From: CAWDZK01 sp963807005
Lineage (GTDB): Bacteria > Actinomycetota > Actinomycetes > JACCUZ01
Direction of reading: 5' to 3'
DNA: 64,000 nt
Assembly (NCBI GenBank): GCA_963807005.1
Contig: CAWDZK010000001.1
Location: 496,001 to 560,000 of the forward strand
Position 1 is the stretch's first letter, and the number at the start of each line of letters is the position of its first letter. Made by a program: the position numbers and the translations under genes. The notes beneath the pieces are model-generated. The model was given only the letters and a program-made list of their open reading frames with translations, was not told the DNA's origin and did no database searches. Positions 34,779-42,951 of this stretch are shown piece by piece.

Positions 34779-34837
34779 TCGACTGGCGGAAGTCTTCGCT
34801 CGACAGAGGCTGCGGACCGAAGACTTCCGCCAGTCGA
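34779..34837. terminator. Bidirectional hairpin, perfect 20-bp arms
   Basis: Left arm TCGACTGGCGGAAGTCTTCG (34779-34798), 19-nt loop, right arm 34818-34837 fully complementary. It lies between convergent genes (last opp ATPase and the S9 peptidase) and could stop transcription from both sides. No T-runs. Confidence 0.75.
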
Positions 34838-34851
34838 TGAGCTGGGCGGGA

Positions 34852-36960
34852 CTAGCGGGGGGACACCCCGAGGTGGCGCTGCAGCCACTCCACCTGCAGG
34901 ACCAGCTTGTTCTCCTCGACCACGTCCTGGGGCGTCATGTGGGTGACCCCGGACAGCGGCAGCACCTCGTGCGGCCGGCCGGCCGCGACCAGCGCCGACG
35001 ACAGCCGCAACGTGTGCGCCACCACGACGTTGTCGTCCGCGAGCCCGTGCAGGATCAGCAGGGGACGGGTCAGCCGCGGGGCGTCGTCGAGCAGCGAGTT
35101 GCGGCGGTAGACCTCGGCGGCCTCGGCAGGGTGACCCAGGTAGCGCTCGGTGTAGAAGGTGTCGTACAGCGACCAGTCGGTCACCGGCGCTCCCGCGATG
35201 CCCGCGTGGAAGACGTCCGGCCGTCGCAGCACCGCCAGCGCCGCAAGGTAGCCACCGAAGGACCAGCCGCGGATGCCGACCCGGGTGAGGTCGAGGTCCG
35301 GCATCTGCTCCGCGATGCCGTGCAGGCCGGCGACCTGGTCGTCCAGGGTGGAGTCGAACGCGTCGCGCACCGCCCGGTCCCAAGCGGGTCCGCGGCCGCC
35401 GGTGCCCCGACCGTCGACCTTGACCACGGCGAACCCGCGGTCGGCGATCCACTGCTCCTCGCGCCAGCGCTCGGGCAGGTCCAGCACCTCGCGGTGGTGC
35501 GGGCCGCCGTACGGGTCCATCAGGACGGGCAGCGGGGTACCCGGGACGTGGTCGCGGGGGAGCACCACGCCGACGGCCAGCCGGTCTGGTCCGACCCGGT
35601 GGAAGGTCGGGCTGCCGACGACCGGGGGCGCCTCGGCGTACGACGTCACCGTGCGCCGACCGCCCGCCGCGGTGACGGTGACGCGGGGCAGCGGCCGGGT
35701 GGCCGAGCGCTCGACCACGGCGAGGGTGCCGGCGGCGACCATCCCGGTCTGGTGCCCTTCCGGCCCGGTGAGTCGCTCGGCCCCGCCGGTAGGCGACCAG
35801 CGCCAGAGCTGCTGCCGGACCGGGTCGTCGGTGGCGGCGAGGAGGACGCCATCGGCGGTGACCGACAGGACGGCCTCGACCTGCAGCCCGACGGGGGTCA
35901 CCGGGTCGCCGCCGACCACCAGCCGCCGGGTGTCGTCGAGGTCGGCGGTGACGACCAGTCGGCCGTCCGGGAGCAGCGCGGGAACCCCGTCGACGGCGTC
36001 GATCCACACGTCGTCGGACTGCTCGAGCAGCACCGCCGTCGTGCCGGTGGCCGGGTCGAGCGAGAGCACCTGAGCACGTCGCTGGTCGCGGGACATGACC
36101 TGCAGGACGGCGCCTGCCTCGGACCAGGACGCCCGCACCAGGTAGGGGAAGGCCGTCCGGTCCCAGGACACGTCGGTGCGGGCGCCGTCGACGGACAGCA
36201 CGTGCAGGGTGACCTCGGCGTCGTCGCTGCCGGCGACCGGGTACCGCAGCTCCGCGGCGGGTCGCTCCGGGTGCGCCGGGTCGGCGAGGTACCACCTGGG
36301 CACCGGGTCGGTGTCCACCCTGGCCGCGAGCAGGGCCGTGCCGTCGGGCGACCACCAGTAGCCGCGGTGCCGGCCCATCTCCTCCGCGGCGACGAACTCC
36401 GCGACCCCCCAGGTCACCTGCTCCTTCTCCGCGGTCGCCAGCACCCGGGCCTGGGAGCCGTCCCGGGACACCACGTGCAGGGCTCCGTCGGCGGCGTAGG
36501 CCACCCACGAGCCGGTCGGGTCCGGTCGTGGGTCGATGACCGCGCCGGCGGCGGCGAGCTCGCGGACGTCACCGGCGACGAGGTCGGCCAGCCACAACCG
36601 GCTGGAGAGGGCGAACGCCGCCACGGTGACGTCGCGGTCGGTGGCATATCCGACGATGCCGCCCGCGCCCTCACGGCTGCGCTCCCGACGGGACCGCTCC
36701 GCGGCCGAGAGCTGCTCGTCGCCGCCGGCCAGCAGGCCGGCGGGGTCGGCGACCAGCGTCTCCTCCCCGGTCGCGACGTCCATCGACCACAGGGCACCCA
36801 CCGGGTCGGTGGCGTGCCGGGACCGGACGAACAGCAGCCGGGCACCGGTGGGGTCGAGGTGCAGGGTGCGCGGAGCGCCACGGGTGAAGCGCTGCGTCCG
36901 GGCGTTCTCCCGCGGGAACGAACCGGTCCCGGTGGCGCCGGAGGGAGTCGTGTCAGGCAT
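34852..36960 (-). CDS. Prolyl oligopeptidase-family (S9, DPP-IV-like) peptidase
   Basis: A 702-residue peptidase: an N-terminal beta-propeller (about 1-450) and an alpha/beta-hydrolase domain. The nucleophile is Ser567 in GWSFGG, with the acid in HGLADDNV (642/643) and His674 in GVTHMTP. The propeller has a double-Glu segment (EFVAAEEMGRHRGYWWSPDG), which in DPP-IV enzymes holds the substrate N-terminus. No signal peptide, so cytoplasmic dipeptide release is likely; the convergent peptide importer fits that role. A TAGGTT box lies 6 nt before its ATG. Confidence 0.93.
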   Translation of the reverse strand: MPDTTPSGATGTGSFPRENARTQRFTRGAPRTLHLDPTGARLLFVRSRHATDPVGALWSMDVATGEETLVADPAGLLAGGDEQLSAAERSRRERSREGAGGIVGYATDRDVTVAAFALSSRLWLADLVAGDVRELAAAGAVIDPRPDPTGSWVAYAADGALHVVSRDGSQARVLATAEKEQVTWGVAEFVAAEEMGRHRGYWWSPDGTALLAARVDTDPVPRWYLADPAHPERPAAELRYPVAGSDDAEVTLHVLSVDGARTDVSWDRTAFPYLVRASWSEAGAVLQVMSRDQRRAQVLSLDPATGTTAVLLEQSDDVWIDAVDGVPALLPDGRLVVTADLDDTRRLVVGGDPVTPVGLQVEAVLSVTADGVLLAATDDPVRQQLWRWSPTGGAERLTGPEGHQTGMVAAGTLAVVERSATRPLPRVTVTAAGGRRTVTSYAEAPPVVGSPTFHRVGPDRLAVGVVLPRDHVPGTPLPVLMDPYGGPHHREVLDLPERWREEQWIADRGFAVVKVDGRGTGGRGPAWDRAVRDAFDSTLDDQVAGLHGIAEQMPDLDLTRVGIRGWSFGGYLAALAVLRRPDVFHAGIAGAPVTDWSLYDTFYTERYLGHPAEAAEVYRRNSLLDDAPRLTRPLLILHGLADDNVVVAHTLRLSSALVAAGRPHEVLPLSGVTHMTPQDVVEENKLVLQVEWLQRHLGVSPR

Positions 36961-36966
36961 CCGCCC

Positions 36967-36972
36967 AACCTA
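36967..36972 (-). promoter_or_regulatory. Putative -10 box for a leaderless S9 peptidase mRNA
   Basis: Minus-strand TAGGTT ends 6 nt before ATG 36960. The gap (GGGCGG) abuts the start codon and is too close to act as a ribosome site. Confidence 0.45.
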
Positions 36973-37005
36973 CCGACGGCCGGTGGCCGGGCCGTCGGCC
37001 GCCGG

Positions 37006-37011
37006 TAGTCT
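37006..37011 (+). promoter_or_regulatory. Putative -10 box for leaderless mshB mRNA
   Basis: TAGTCT ends 7 nt before ATG 37019. It lies 34 bp from the opposing box of the divergent peptidase gene, so the two promoters overlap face-to-back within 58 bp. Confidence 0.45.
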
Positions 37012-37018
37012 CACGGCC

Positions 37019-38038
37019 ATGACGACCACGCCCGAGGGCCCGCTGGCCGAGGAGCCTGAGGCGCGCCCGACGTCCCCCGAGGACGCGGTCCTCCGCGAGG
37101 CCGAGTCGGTGCTGGAGCAGGCTGATCCCGCTGCCGAGGGCAGCATGGACGTCCTGGACTCCGCACGTCGGCTGCTGCTCGTGCACGCCCACCCGGACGA
37201 CGAGACCATCGGCAACGGCGTGACGATGGCCCGGTACGCCGCCGAAGGGGCGCACGTCACCCTGGTCACCTGCACCCTGGGCGAGGAGGGCGAGGTCCTG
37301 GTGCCCGAGCTCGCACATCTGGCCGCGGACCGTGACGACGAGCTCGGCCGGCACCGGATCGGGGAGCTGTCGGCCGCGATGGAGGCGCTGGGCGTCCGCG
37401 ACCACCGCTTCCTCGGCGGTCCCGGCCGGTTCCGCGACTCCGGGATGATGGGGCTGCCGACGAACGACCGGCCGGACACGTTCTGGCAGGCGGACCTGGA
37501 CGAGGCGGCGGGGCTGCTCGTCGAGGTGATCCGCGAGGTCCGGCCGCAGGTGGTCGTGACCTACGACGAGAACGGCGGCTACGGGCACCCGGACCACATC
37601 CAGGCGCACCGGGTCGCGATGCGTGGGGTCGAGCTCGCGGCCGACCCGGGGTACGGGTCGGGCGAGCCGTGGCAGGTCGCGAAGGTCTACTGGAACGCGA
37701 TGCCGGAGTCGCTCATGCGCGACGGGATCCGGCGGCTGCGCGAGGCAGGCGACACGTCGTTCGACGACTGGGACCCCGACGGCGAGATGCCGAGCTTCGT
37801 GGTCCCGGACGCGCTCATCTCCACCGTGGTCGAGGGGATGGACCACGTCGAGGCCAAGCTGGCCGCCATGCGCGCGCACGCCACCCAGATCACGGTGGAC
37901 GGCCCCTTCTTCGCGCTGTCGAACAACCTCGGCAACCAGGTCTGGGGGCTCGAGCACTACCGCCTGGTCCGCGGCGAGCCGGGCACGGAGCGCGACGAAG
38001 CCGGGCGGGAGACGGATCTCTTCGCCGGCACCGACTGA
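37019..38038 (+). CDS. mshB: N-acetyl-1-D-myo-inositol-2-amino-2-deoxy-alpha-D-glucopyranoside deacetylase (mycothiol pathway)
   Basis: A 339-residue zinc LmbE-family deacetylase that removes the acetyl group from GlcNAc-Ins, the second recognised step of mycothiol synthesis. The metal motif AHPDDE (His58, Asp61) and GYGHPDHI (third ligand) are intact. The family segments VTCTLGEEGEVL, GGPGRFRDSGM and VVVTYDENGGYGHPDH match mycobacterial MshB closely. Compared with typical MshB there is an extra acidic N-terminal stretch of about 45 residues. ATG 37019 was chosen because the frame upstream is antisense to the peptidase gene. Confidence 0.94.
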   Translation: MTTTPEGPLAEEPEARPTSPEDAVLREAESVLEQADPAAEGSMDVLDSARRLLLVHAHPDDETIGNGVTMARYAAEGAHVTLVTCTLGEEGEVLVPELAHLAADRDDELGRHRIGELSAAMEALGVRDHRFLGGPGRFRDSGMMGLPTNDRPDTFWQADLDEAAGLLVEVIREVRPQVVVTYDENGGYGHPDHIQAHRVAMRGVELAADPGYGSGEPWQVAKVYWNAMPESLMRDGIRRLREAGDTSFDDWDPDGEMPSFVVPDALISTVVEGMDHVEAKLAAMRAHATQITVDGPFFALSNNLGNQVWGLEHYRLVRGEPGTERDEAGRETDLFAGTD

Positions 38039-38090
38039 GGCGCAGGCGGGGATCGGCCACTCAGCGTGACGGGGGTCCGCAGTGAGGGGG

Positions 38091-38242
38091 CCGAACGGGT
38101 GACGGTGCGCTCGCAACCGGGTGAATGCACGGCTCTGGTGTTCCGCGCGGTCGTGCGCGGGCGAGACTGCGTCCAGATGCTCGTCCGCCTGGTCAGGTGA
38201 TCGGCACGTGCGCCCCCGGGACTGATACCCCGAACGGGTGAC
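38091..38242. repeat. 13-bp direct repeat upstream of the FtsH-like gene
   Basis: CCGAACGGGTGAC occurs at 38091-38103 and again at 38230-38242 inside the 256-bp gap between mshB and the FtsH-like gene. The gap holds no supported reading frame. The copies could be regulator sites. Confidence 0.4.
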
Positions 38243-38294
38243 CCGGTCCCTGCCTCGTGGCCGGGTCGGGGCCGCACGATGAGCTGGAGGGGAC

Positions 38295-40253
38295 ATGCCG
38301 ACGACGCCGGACACGCAGGTCGACGGGTATGCGGACGGGGTGCTGGACCTCGACGGGGCCACCGGCGGCGCCGACGTCGGGCGCAGCCGGGAGGAGATGC
38401 GCCGGTCCCGGCTGCTGAAGGTCGTCGTCTTCGTGGGCATCCCGACCGCGTTCCTCTGGTACCGGATCCTCGACGGACACCCGATGAACCTGCTGCAGCT
38501 GCCGCACGTCGACCCTCTGCTGCTGATCCCCAGCGTGTTCTTCCTTCTGCTGATCCTGATCATCGGCGGGCAGTTCCTGGTCACCGGGCGGTCGCCGCAC
38601 CAGGTGATCCGGCCGGAGCAGATCGACGTCCGGCTGGCCGACGTCGTCGGCATCGACGTCGTGAAGGACGAGGTCGTGCAGTCCCTGCAGCTGTTCCTCT
38701 CCCACCGCAGCTTCGCCCGGCAGATGGGCGGCCGTCCTCGCCGCGGCCTGCTCTTCGAGGGCGGGCCGGGCACCGGCAAGACCTACACGGCCAAGGCGCT
38801 GGCCGCCGAGGCCGGCGTGCCCTTCCTCTTCGCCACCGCCACGTCGTTCCAGTCCAGCTTCCAGGGCGCCACCGCCCGCAAGGTGCGGCAGTACTTCCGG
38901 GCGCTGCGCAAGACCGCCCGCAAGCACGGTGGCGCGGTCGGGTTCATCGACGAGTTCGACGCGATCGGCCTGGGTCGCCCGGGCATGGCGATGACAGCGT
39001 CGCCCGCAGCGGCGCCCGTCCCGATGGGGTGCGGCGGCCTCGAGGGGCTGCCTGCGATGTCGTCGACCGAGCGGACGCCGACCACCACCGCGTTCACCGG
39101 AGGCAGCGACCTGCAGATGGCGGTCAACGAGCTGCTGGTGCAGATGCAGTCCTTCGAGGAGGCGACCACCTCGGAGAAGCTGCTGGGCAAGCTGGTCGAC
39201 GCCGCGAACCTGCTGCTTCCTCCGCACCGGCAGCTGCGGGGTCCGGCGGGCAAGCCGGCGAACATCCTGCTGATCGCCTCCACCAACCGGGCCGACTCCC
39301 TGGACCCGGCGCTGCTGCGGCCCGGTCGGTTCGACCGTCGGCTCACGTTCGAGCTGCCCCCGAAGGTCAGCCGCCGGCAGCTGCTCGACCACTTCCTCGC
39401 CCGCAAGGCGCACGACGAGGAGCTGGACTCCGACGAGCGCCGCGACGCACTTGCCGCCGTCACGCAGGGGTACAGCCCGGCCATGCTCGAGGGGCTGATG
39501 GACGAGGCGCTGATCCAGGCGGTCCGCGGGCGCCGCCGGCGGATGTCCTGGTCCGACGTCGAGCACGCCCGGCTGCAGGTCGAGGTCGGCCTCGGCCAGC
39601 CGGTGGCCTACACCGACCACGAGAGCCGGCTGATCGCCACGCACGAGGCGGGACACGCAACGGTGGCGTGGCTGGTCGCCCCGGAGCGCCGCCTGGAGAT
39701 CCTCACGATCATCAAGCGCCGTGAGGCGCTCGGGCTGCTGGCCCACGGCGACAAGGAAGACGTGTACACCCGTTCCCGCAAGGAGCTGACCGGTCTGATC
39801 CAGATCGCCATGGGCGGCCAGGTCGCCGAGGAGCTCTTCTTCGGCGACGTGTCGACCGGGCCCGCCGGCGACCTCCTCTACGCCACCCAGGTGGCCGCCC
39901 AGATGGTCGGCTCGGCCGGGATGACGGACACCCTCGTGTCCTACGCCGCGGTGCAGAACACCGGCTTCAGCGACACCAACCTGGTCGGCCGGGTGCTCGG
40001 CGACGGCGACGGTCGCCGCCGCGTCGAGGAGATGCTGCAGCGCCAGAAGACGGTGGTCCGCGGCCTGCTCGACGCCAACCAGCACCTGGTGGCCGCCCTG
40101 CGCGACGCGCTGCTCGACCGGCACGAGCTGATCGGTGCCGAGATCCTCGCGGTGCTCGAGCAGGCGGCCGCCGCAGGCCCGCGGCCCGCCCCGATCAGCG
40201 GGCGGACCATCGACCTGCGCAGCGCCCAGCCCGAGGTCTCGCCCGAGACCTGA
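38295..40253 (+). CDS. Atypical FtsH-like AAA+ zinc metalloprotease
   Basis: A 652-residue membrane protease. Two N-terminal helices (VVVFVGIPTAFLWY; LLLIPSVFFLLLILIIGG) enclose only a short loop. The AAA domain has Walker A GGPGTGKT (156-163), pore FQG (189-191), Walker B VGFIDEFDA and the arginine finger RPGRFDRR. M41 zinc site HEAGH at 450-454, with an Asp ligand probably in TGPAGDLLY. Between Walker B and the TNRAD sensor there are two insertions (about 230-268, Ala/Pro/Ser-rich; about 290-320) absent from standard FtsH. It is likely a specialised second FtsH. GGAGGGG precedes ATG 38295. Confidence 0.85.
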   Translation: MPTTPDTQVDGYADGVLDLDGATGGADVGRSREEMRRSRLLKVVVFVGIPTAFLWYRILDGHPMNLLQLPHVDPLLLIPSVFFLLLILIIGGQFLVTGRSPHQVIRPEQIDVRLADVVGIDVVKDEVVQSLQLFLSHRSFARQMGGRPRRGLLFEGGPGTGKTYTAKALAAEAGVPFLFATATSFQSSFQGATARKVRQYFRALRKTARKHGGAVGFIDEFDAIGLGRPGMAMTASPAAAPVPMGCGGLEGLPAMSSTERTPTTTAFTGGSDLQMAVNELLVQMQSFEEATTSEKLLGKLVDAANLLLPPHRQLRGPAGKPANILLIASTNRADSLDPALLRPGRFDRRLTFELPPKVSRRQLLDHFLARKAHDEELDSDERRDALAAVTQGYSPAMLEGLMDEALIQAVRGRRRRMSWSDVEHARLQVEVGLGQPVAYTDHESRLIATHEAGHATVAWLVAPERRLEILTIIKRREALGLLAHGDKEDVYTRSRKELTGLIQIAMGGQVAEELFFGDVSTGPAGDLLYATQVAAQMVGSAGMTDTLVSYAAVQNTGFSDTNLVGRVLGDGDGRRRVEEMLQRQKTVVRGLLDANQHLVAALRDALLDRHELIGAEILAVLEQAAAAGPRPAPISGRTIDLRSAQPEVSPET

Positions 40254-40265
40254 CCCCAACCTCGC

Positions 40266-40323
40266 CGAGTGGTGGGTTCGGCCGCCGAAACCGGACATCT
40301 CGGGTGCGCAACCCACCACTTGG
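40266..40323. terminator. Long hairpin after the FtsH-like gene, dispersed repeat family
   Basis: AGTGGTGGGTT (40268-40278) pairs perfectly with 40310-40320; a wobble and two further pairs extend the stem to 40265/40323. An inner TTCGG/CCGAA stem is possible. The left-arm sequence CGAGTGGTGGGTTCGGC recurs at the right end of the window. It probably terminates the protease transcript before the next promoter. Confidence 0.65.
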
Positions 40324-40334
40324 CGGGAGGGCTC

Positions 40335-40340
40335 TACGGT
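40335..40340 (+). promoter_or_regulatory. Putative -10 box for a leaderless DUF6113 gene
   Basis: TACGGT ends 6 nt before GTG 40347, right after the terminator-like hairpin. Confidence 0.4.
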
Positions 40341-40346
40341 GCCGGG

Positions 40347-40736
40347 GTGCCTGCCGCCCTCCGCGTCCTCCTGCTGGTGACGGCCGCCGCCGCGGGCGCC
40401 GTGGCCGGGCTGCTCGGCTCGTTCGTGCACGCGATCGCGCCGGCCGGTCTGCCGCTCGGGCTGCTGCTGGGCGCGGCCCTGAGCGCCGCGGTCTTCGTCA
40501 CCGCGGGGCTGGCCCTGGGCCGTCCGGGCGCGGTGACCGCAGCCGTGGGGTGGCTGGTGCTCGTCCTGGCGCTCGCCACCCAGCGACCGGAGGGCGACCT
40601 GGTCGTCACGGGCTCCGCCGCGGGCTACCTCTGGCTGCTGGGCGGCACCCTGCTGGCGGGTGCCTGCATCGCGCCCCGCTACCGGCCGGGCGACCGGCGA
40701 CCGCCGCCTTCAGCCGGGGACAGTGACGGCCGATGA
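40347..40736 (+). CDS. Small membrane protein, DUF6113-like
   Basis: A 129-residue protein with four hydrophobic segments (VLLLVTAAAAGAVAGLLGSF, LPLGLLLGAALSAAVFVTAGLAL, AVTAAVGWLVLVLALA, GYLWLLGGTLLAGACIA) and a hydrophilic Pro/Asp tail. It resembles the DUF6113 proteins found near mshB and fdxA in actinomycetes; function unknown. GTG 40347 begins the first helix segment and follows a -10-like box; the in-frame sequence upstream is the hairpin. The stop lies 14 bp inside cheW. Confidence 0.65.
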   Translation: MPAALRVLLLVTAAAAGAVAGLLGSFVHAIAPAGLPLGLLLGAALSAAVFVTAGLALGRPGAVTAAVGWLVLVLALATQRPEGDLVVTGSAAGYLWLLGGTLLAGACIAPRYRPGDRRPPPSAGDSDGR

Positions 40737-41268
40737 CACCGAAGTGGGCACCGAGGCGACGCTGATCGAGCTGCGGGAGCCGACCCGCGCGGACCAGGCC
40801 GACGAGCTCACCGGCCAGGCGGCCGGCGGTGTCCTGCTGCGGCTCGGTGCCTCCCGGTACGCCGTCGCCATGCGTGACGTGGCCGAGGTGGCGCCCGTCC
40901 CGGGGGTGACCCGGATCCCGGACGCGCCGCCGTGGCTGTGCGGGGTGGCCAACTGGCGGGGCCGGATGCTGCCCGTGGTCGACCTCAGGCCGCTGCTCGC
41001 CACGCCGGTGCTCCCGCTGGCCAGCAGCGCCCGGCTGGTCGTCCTGACCCGCGAGGACCACATGGTCGGCATCGTCGCCGAGGCGGTGCCCGGGGTGTTC
41101 GACGGCGACCTGCTCGAGCTCGCCCCGCCGCCTCCGACGGTGGGTCCCGACGTCGGGCTGCTGGTGCTGGGTCAGCTCGCCGACCTGGCCGGGCCGATCG
41201 CCGTGCTGGATGCCGGCGCCGTCCTGGCGCTGCGGGACCGGGTCGACCGTCGCCGGCACGGCGGCTGA
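40723..41268 (+). CDS. cheW: CheW-like chemosensory coupling protein
   Basis: A 181-residue CheW. After about 40 variable residues comes the coupling fold: VLLRLGASRYAVAMRDVAEV, TRIPDAPPWLCGVANWRGRMLPVVDLRPLL, SARLVVLTREDHMVGIVAEAV. It bridges the receptor and CheA in cytoplasmic arrays. GTG 40723 is my start, preceded by CCGGGGA at 40714-40720, and it overlaps the DUF6113 gene by 14 bp. First gene of a four-gene chemosensory unit. Confidence 0.88.
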   Translation: MTADDTEVGTEATLIELREPTRADQADELTGQAAGGVLLRLGASRYAVAMRDVAEVAPVPGVTRIPDAPPWLCGVANWRGRMLPVVDLRPLLATPVLPLASSARLVVLTREDHMVGIVAEAVPGVFDGDLLELAPPPPTVGPDVGLLVLGQLADLAGPIAVLDAGAVLALRDRVDRRRHGG

Positions 41269-41326
41269 GCCTGCAGCTGCCCGTCCGTTCATCCGTCCGG
41301 CCTACAGAACCGGCCGCCGTCACCCG

Positions 41327-42931
41327 ATGAAGCGGAGACGGCTCGGTGCCGCTCATCCGCTCATCGGGCGCCTGGAGGCATGCGTGGACTTCTGGAAGAG
41401 GCTCAACGGGGCGTCCTCGATCACCCTTGCGGTGACGTTGGTCGCCGCCGGCGCCGCCGTCATGCTCGACCGGGCAGCCGGAGCGTCGTTCCCGTTGGCG
41501 CCCGTGGGCCTGTGGCTGGCGGTCGGTGTGGCGAGCACGGCAGGCCTCGCCGGCCTGACCCTGATCGGCGAGCGGCTGGTCGGGAACCACCAGCTGGTCG
41601 AGCGCTACCGGGCCGGCCTCATCGTGGCCAACATCGTCTGGATCGCCGGGCTGGTCGCGAACACCGGCGGCGTGCACCGGCCGTACTGGGCGCTGCTGGC
41701 GGGTCCCTTGCTCATCGCCGCGATCTCGATGTCGCGGGTCCGGAGCTTTCTCATCGGAACCGTCGCCACCCTGGCCACGGCCATCGCGATCCGGGTGGCC
41801 GGCCCACTGACGACCGGCGACCTCAGCTTCATGCTCATCGTGCTCCCGCTCGGCCCGGGCATCACCTGGTTCGTCGGCATGCTCTGCTCCGCCGTGTGGG
41901 ACGAGCGCCGGACGGCCGCCGAGGAGCGCGACGAGCTGCGTCAGCGCGTCGACGAGCTGTCGTCGGTGCTGGCACGGGCAGCCGAGGGAGACCTCGCCGT
42001 GCGCGTGGTCGCCGGGGAGGCAGCCAACGAGTCGGTTCGGGCGCTGACGGTCTCCTTCAACAACACGCTGCTGAACCTGCGCCAGCTGGTCGACCAGATC
42101 CGCAGCGGTGGAGAGCAGATCTCCTCCAGCGCGGGCGAGCTGCTGGCGACCGCCGAGGAGCACGCGGCCAGCGCCACCCAGCAGTCCTCCGCCGTCGCCG
42201 AGACCACCTCGACGATCGAGGAGCTCGCTGCCACCGCGGCCCAGATCGCCGACACCGCCGAGTCGGTGGCCCGCTACGCCGCCGAGACCCTCCGGCACGC
42301 CGAGGACGGTCGTACGGCGGTCGCTACCTCGGTGGCCTCCATGGACGCCATCGCCGACCGGGTCACCACGATCGCCTCGCGCGCCCTGTCCCTGGGCGAG
42401 AAGGGTCAGGAGATCGGCCGGATCCTCACGGTCATCGACGACCTGGCCGACCAGACCAACCTGCTCGCCCTCAACGCCGCGATCGAGGCTGCCCGCGCGG
42501 GCGAGCACGGTCGGGGGTTCGCCGTCGTCGCCTCCGAGGTGCGCAAGCTCGCCGAGCGCTCGCAGGAGTCGGCGGGGCAGATCCAGGCGATCGTCACCCA
42601 GATCCAGGCCGAGACCAGCGCCACGATCCTCGCCAGCGAGGAGGGGGCCAAGGAGGTCCGCACCGGCGCCTCGCTGGCCCGCGAGGTGGTGGACGCCCTC
42701 GAGCGGATCAGCGGGATGGTCGACGAGACCACCACTGCCGCCAAGGAGATCTCGATCGCGACCCAGCAGCAGCGGTCGGCCTCGGACCAGGTCGTGTCCG
42801 CGATGACCCAGGTCTCGGACGTCTCCCAGCAGTACGCCGTGGGCTCCAAGCAGGCCGCAGCGGCTGCTGCGCAGCTCAATGTCCTGGCCGCCGAGCTCCG
42901 CTCGTCCATCGAACAGTTCCGGGTGAGCTGA
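41327..42931 (+). CDS. Methyl-accepting chemotaxis-type receptor, membrane-embedded input
   Basis: A 534-residue receptor. The input region is six membrane helices (about residues 25-190) with no sizeable periplasmic domain, so it senses within or at the membrane. A HAMP-like stretch follows (VLARAAEGDLAVRVVAGEA). The signalling hairpin tip is IDDLADQTNLLALNAAIEAARAGEHGRGFAVVASEVRKLAERS, split here only for reference at about residues 366-408. Glutamate/glutamine pairs typical of methylation helices exist, but no cheR or cheB is near. ATG 41327 is the best start. Confidence 0.9.
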   Translation: MKRRRLGAAHPLIGRLEACVDFWKRLNGASSITLAVTLVAAGAAVMLDRAAGASFPLAPVGLWLAVGVASTAGLAGLTLIGERLVGNHQLVERYRAGLIVANIVWIAGLVANTGGVHRPYWALLAGPLLIAAISMSRVRSFLIGTVATLATAIAIRVAGPLTTGDLSFMLIVLPLGPGITWFVGMLCSAVWDERRTAAEERDELRQRVDELSSVLARAAEGDLAVRVVAGEAANESVRALTVSFNNTLLNLRQLVDQIRSGGEQISSSAGELLATAEEHAASATQQSSAVAETTSTIEELAATAAQIADTAESVARYAAETLRHAEDGRTAVATSVASMDAIADRVTTIASRALSLGEKGQEIGRILTVIDDLADQTNLLALNAAIEAARAGEHGRGFAVVASEVRKLAERSQESAGQIQAIVTQIQAETSATILASEEGAKEVRTGASLAREVVDALERISGMVDETTTAAKEISIATQQQRSASDQVVSAMTQVSDVSQQYAVGSKQAAAAAAQLNVLAAELRSSIEQFRVS

Positions 42932-42951
42932 CGTCGTGGATCGGGGCGGGC

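Noticed and set aside
41380..42951. Open frame running 524 codons upstream of cheA
   Set aside because: It is arginine/glycine-rich shadow coding over the receptor gene. CheA homology and the ATG at 42952 define the true start.
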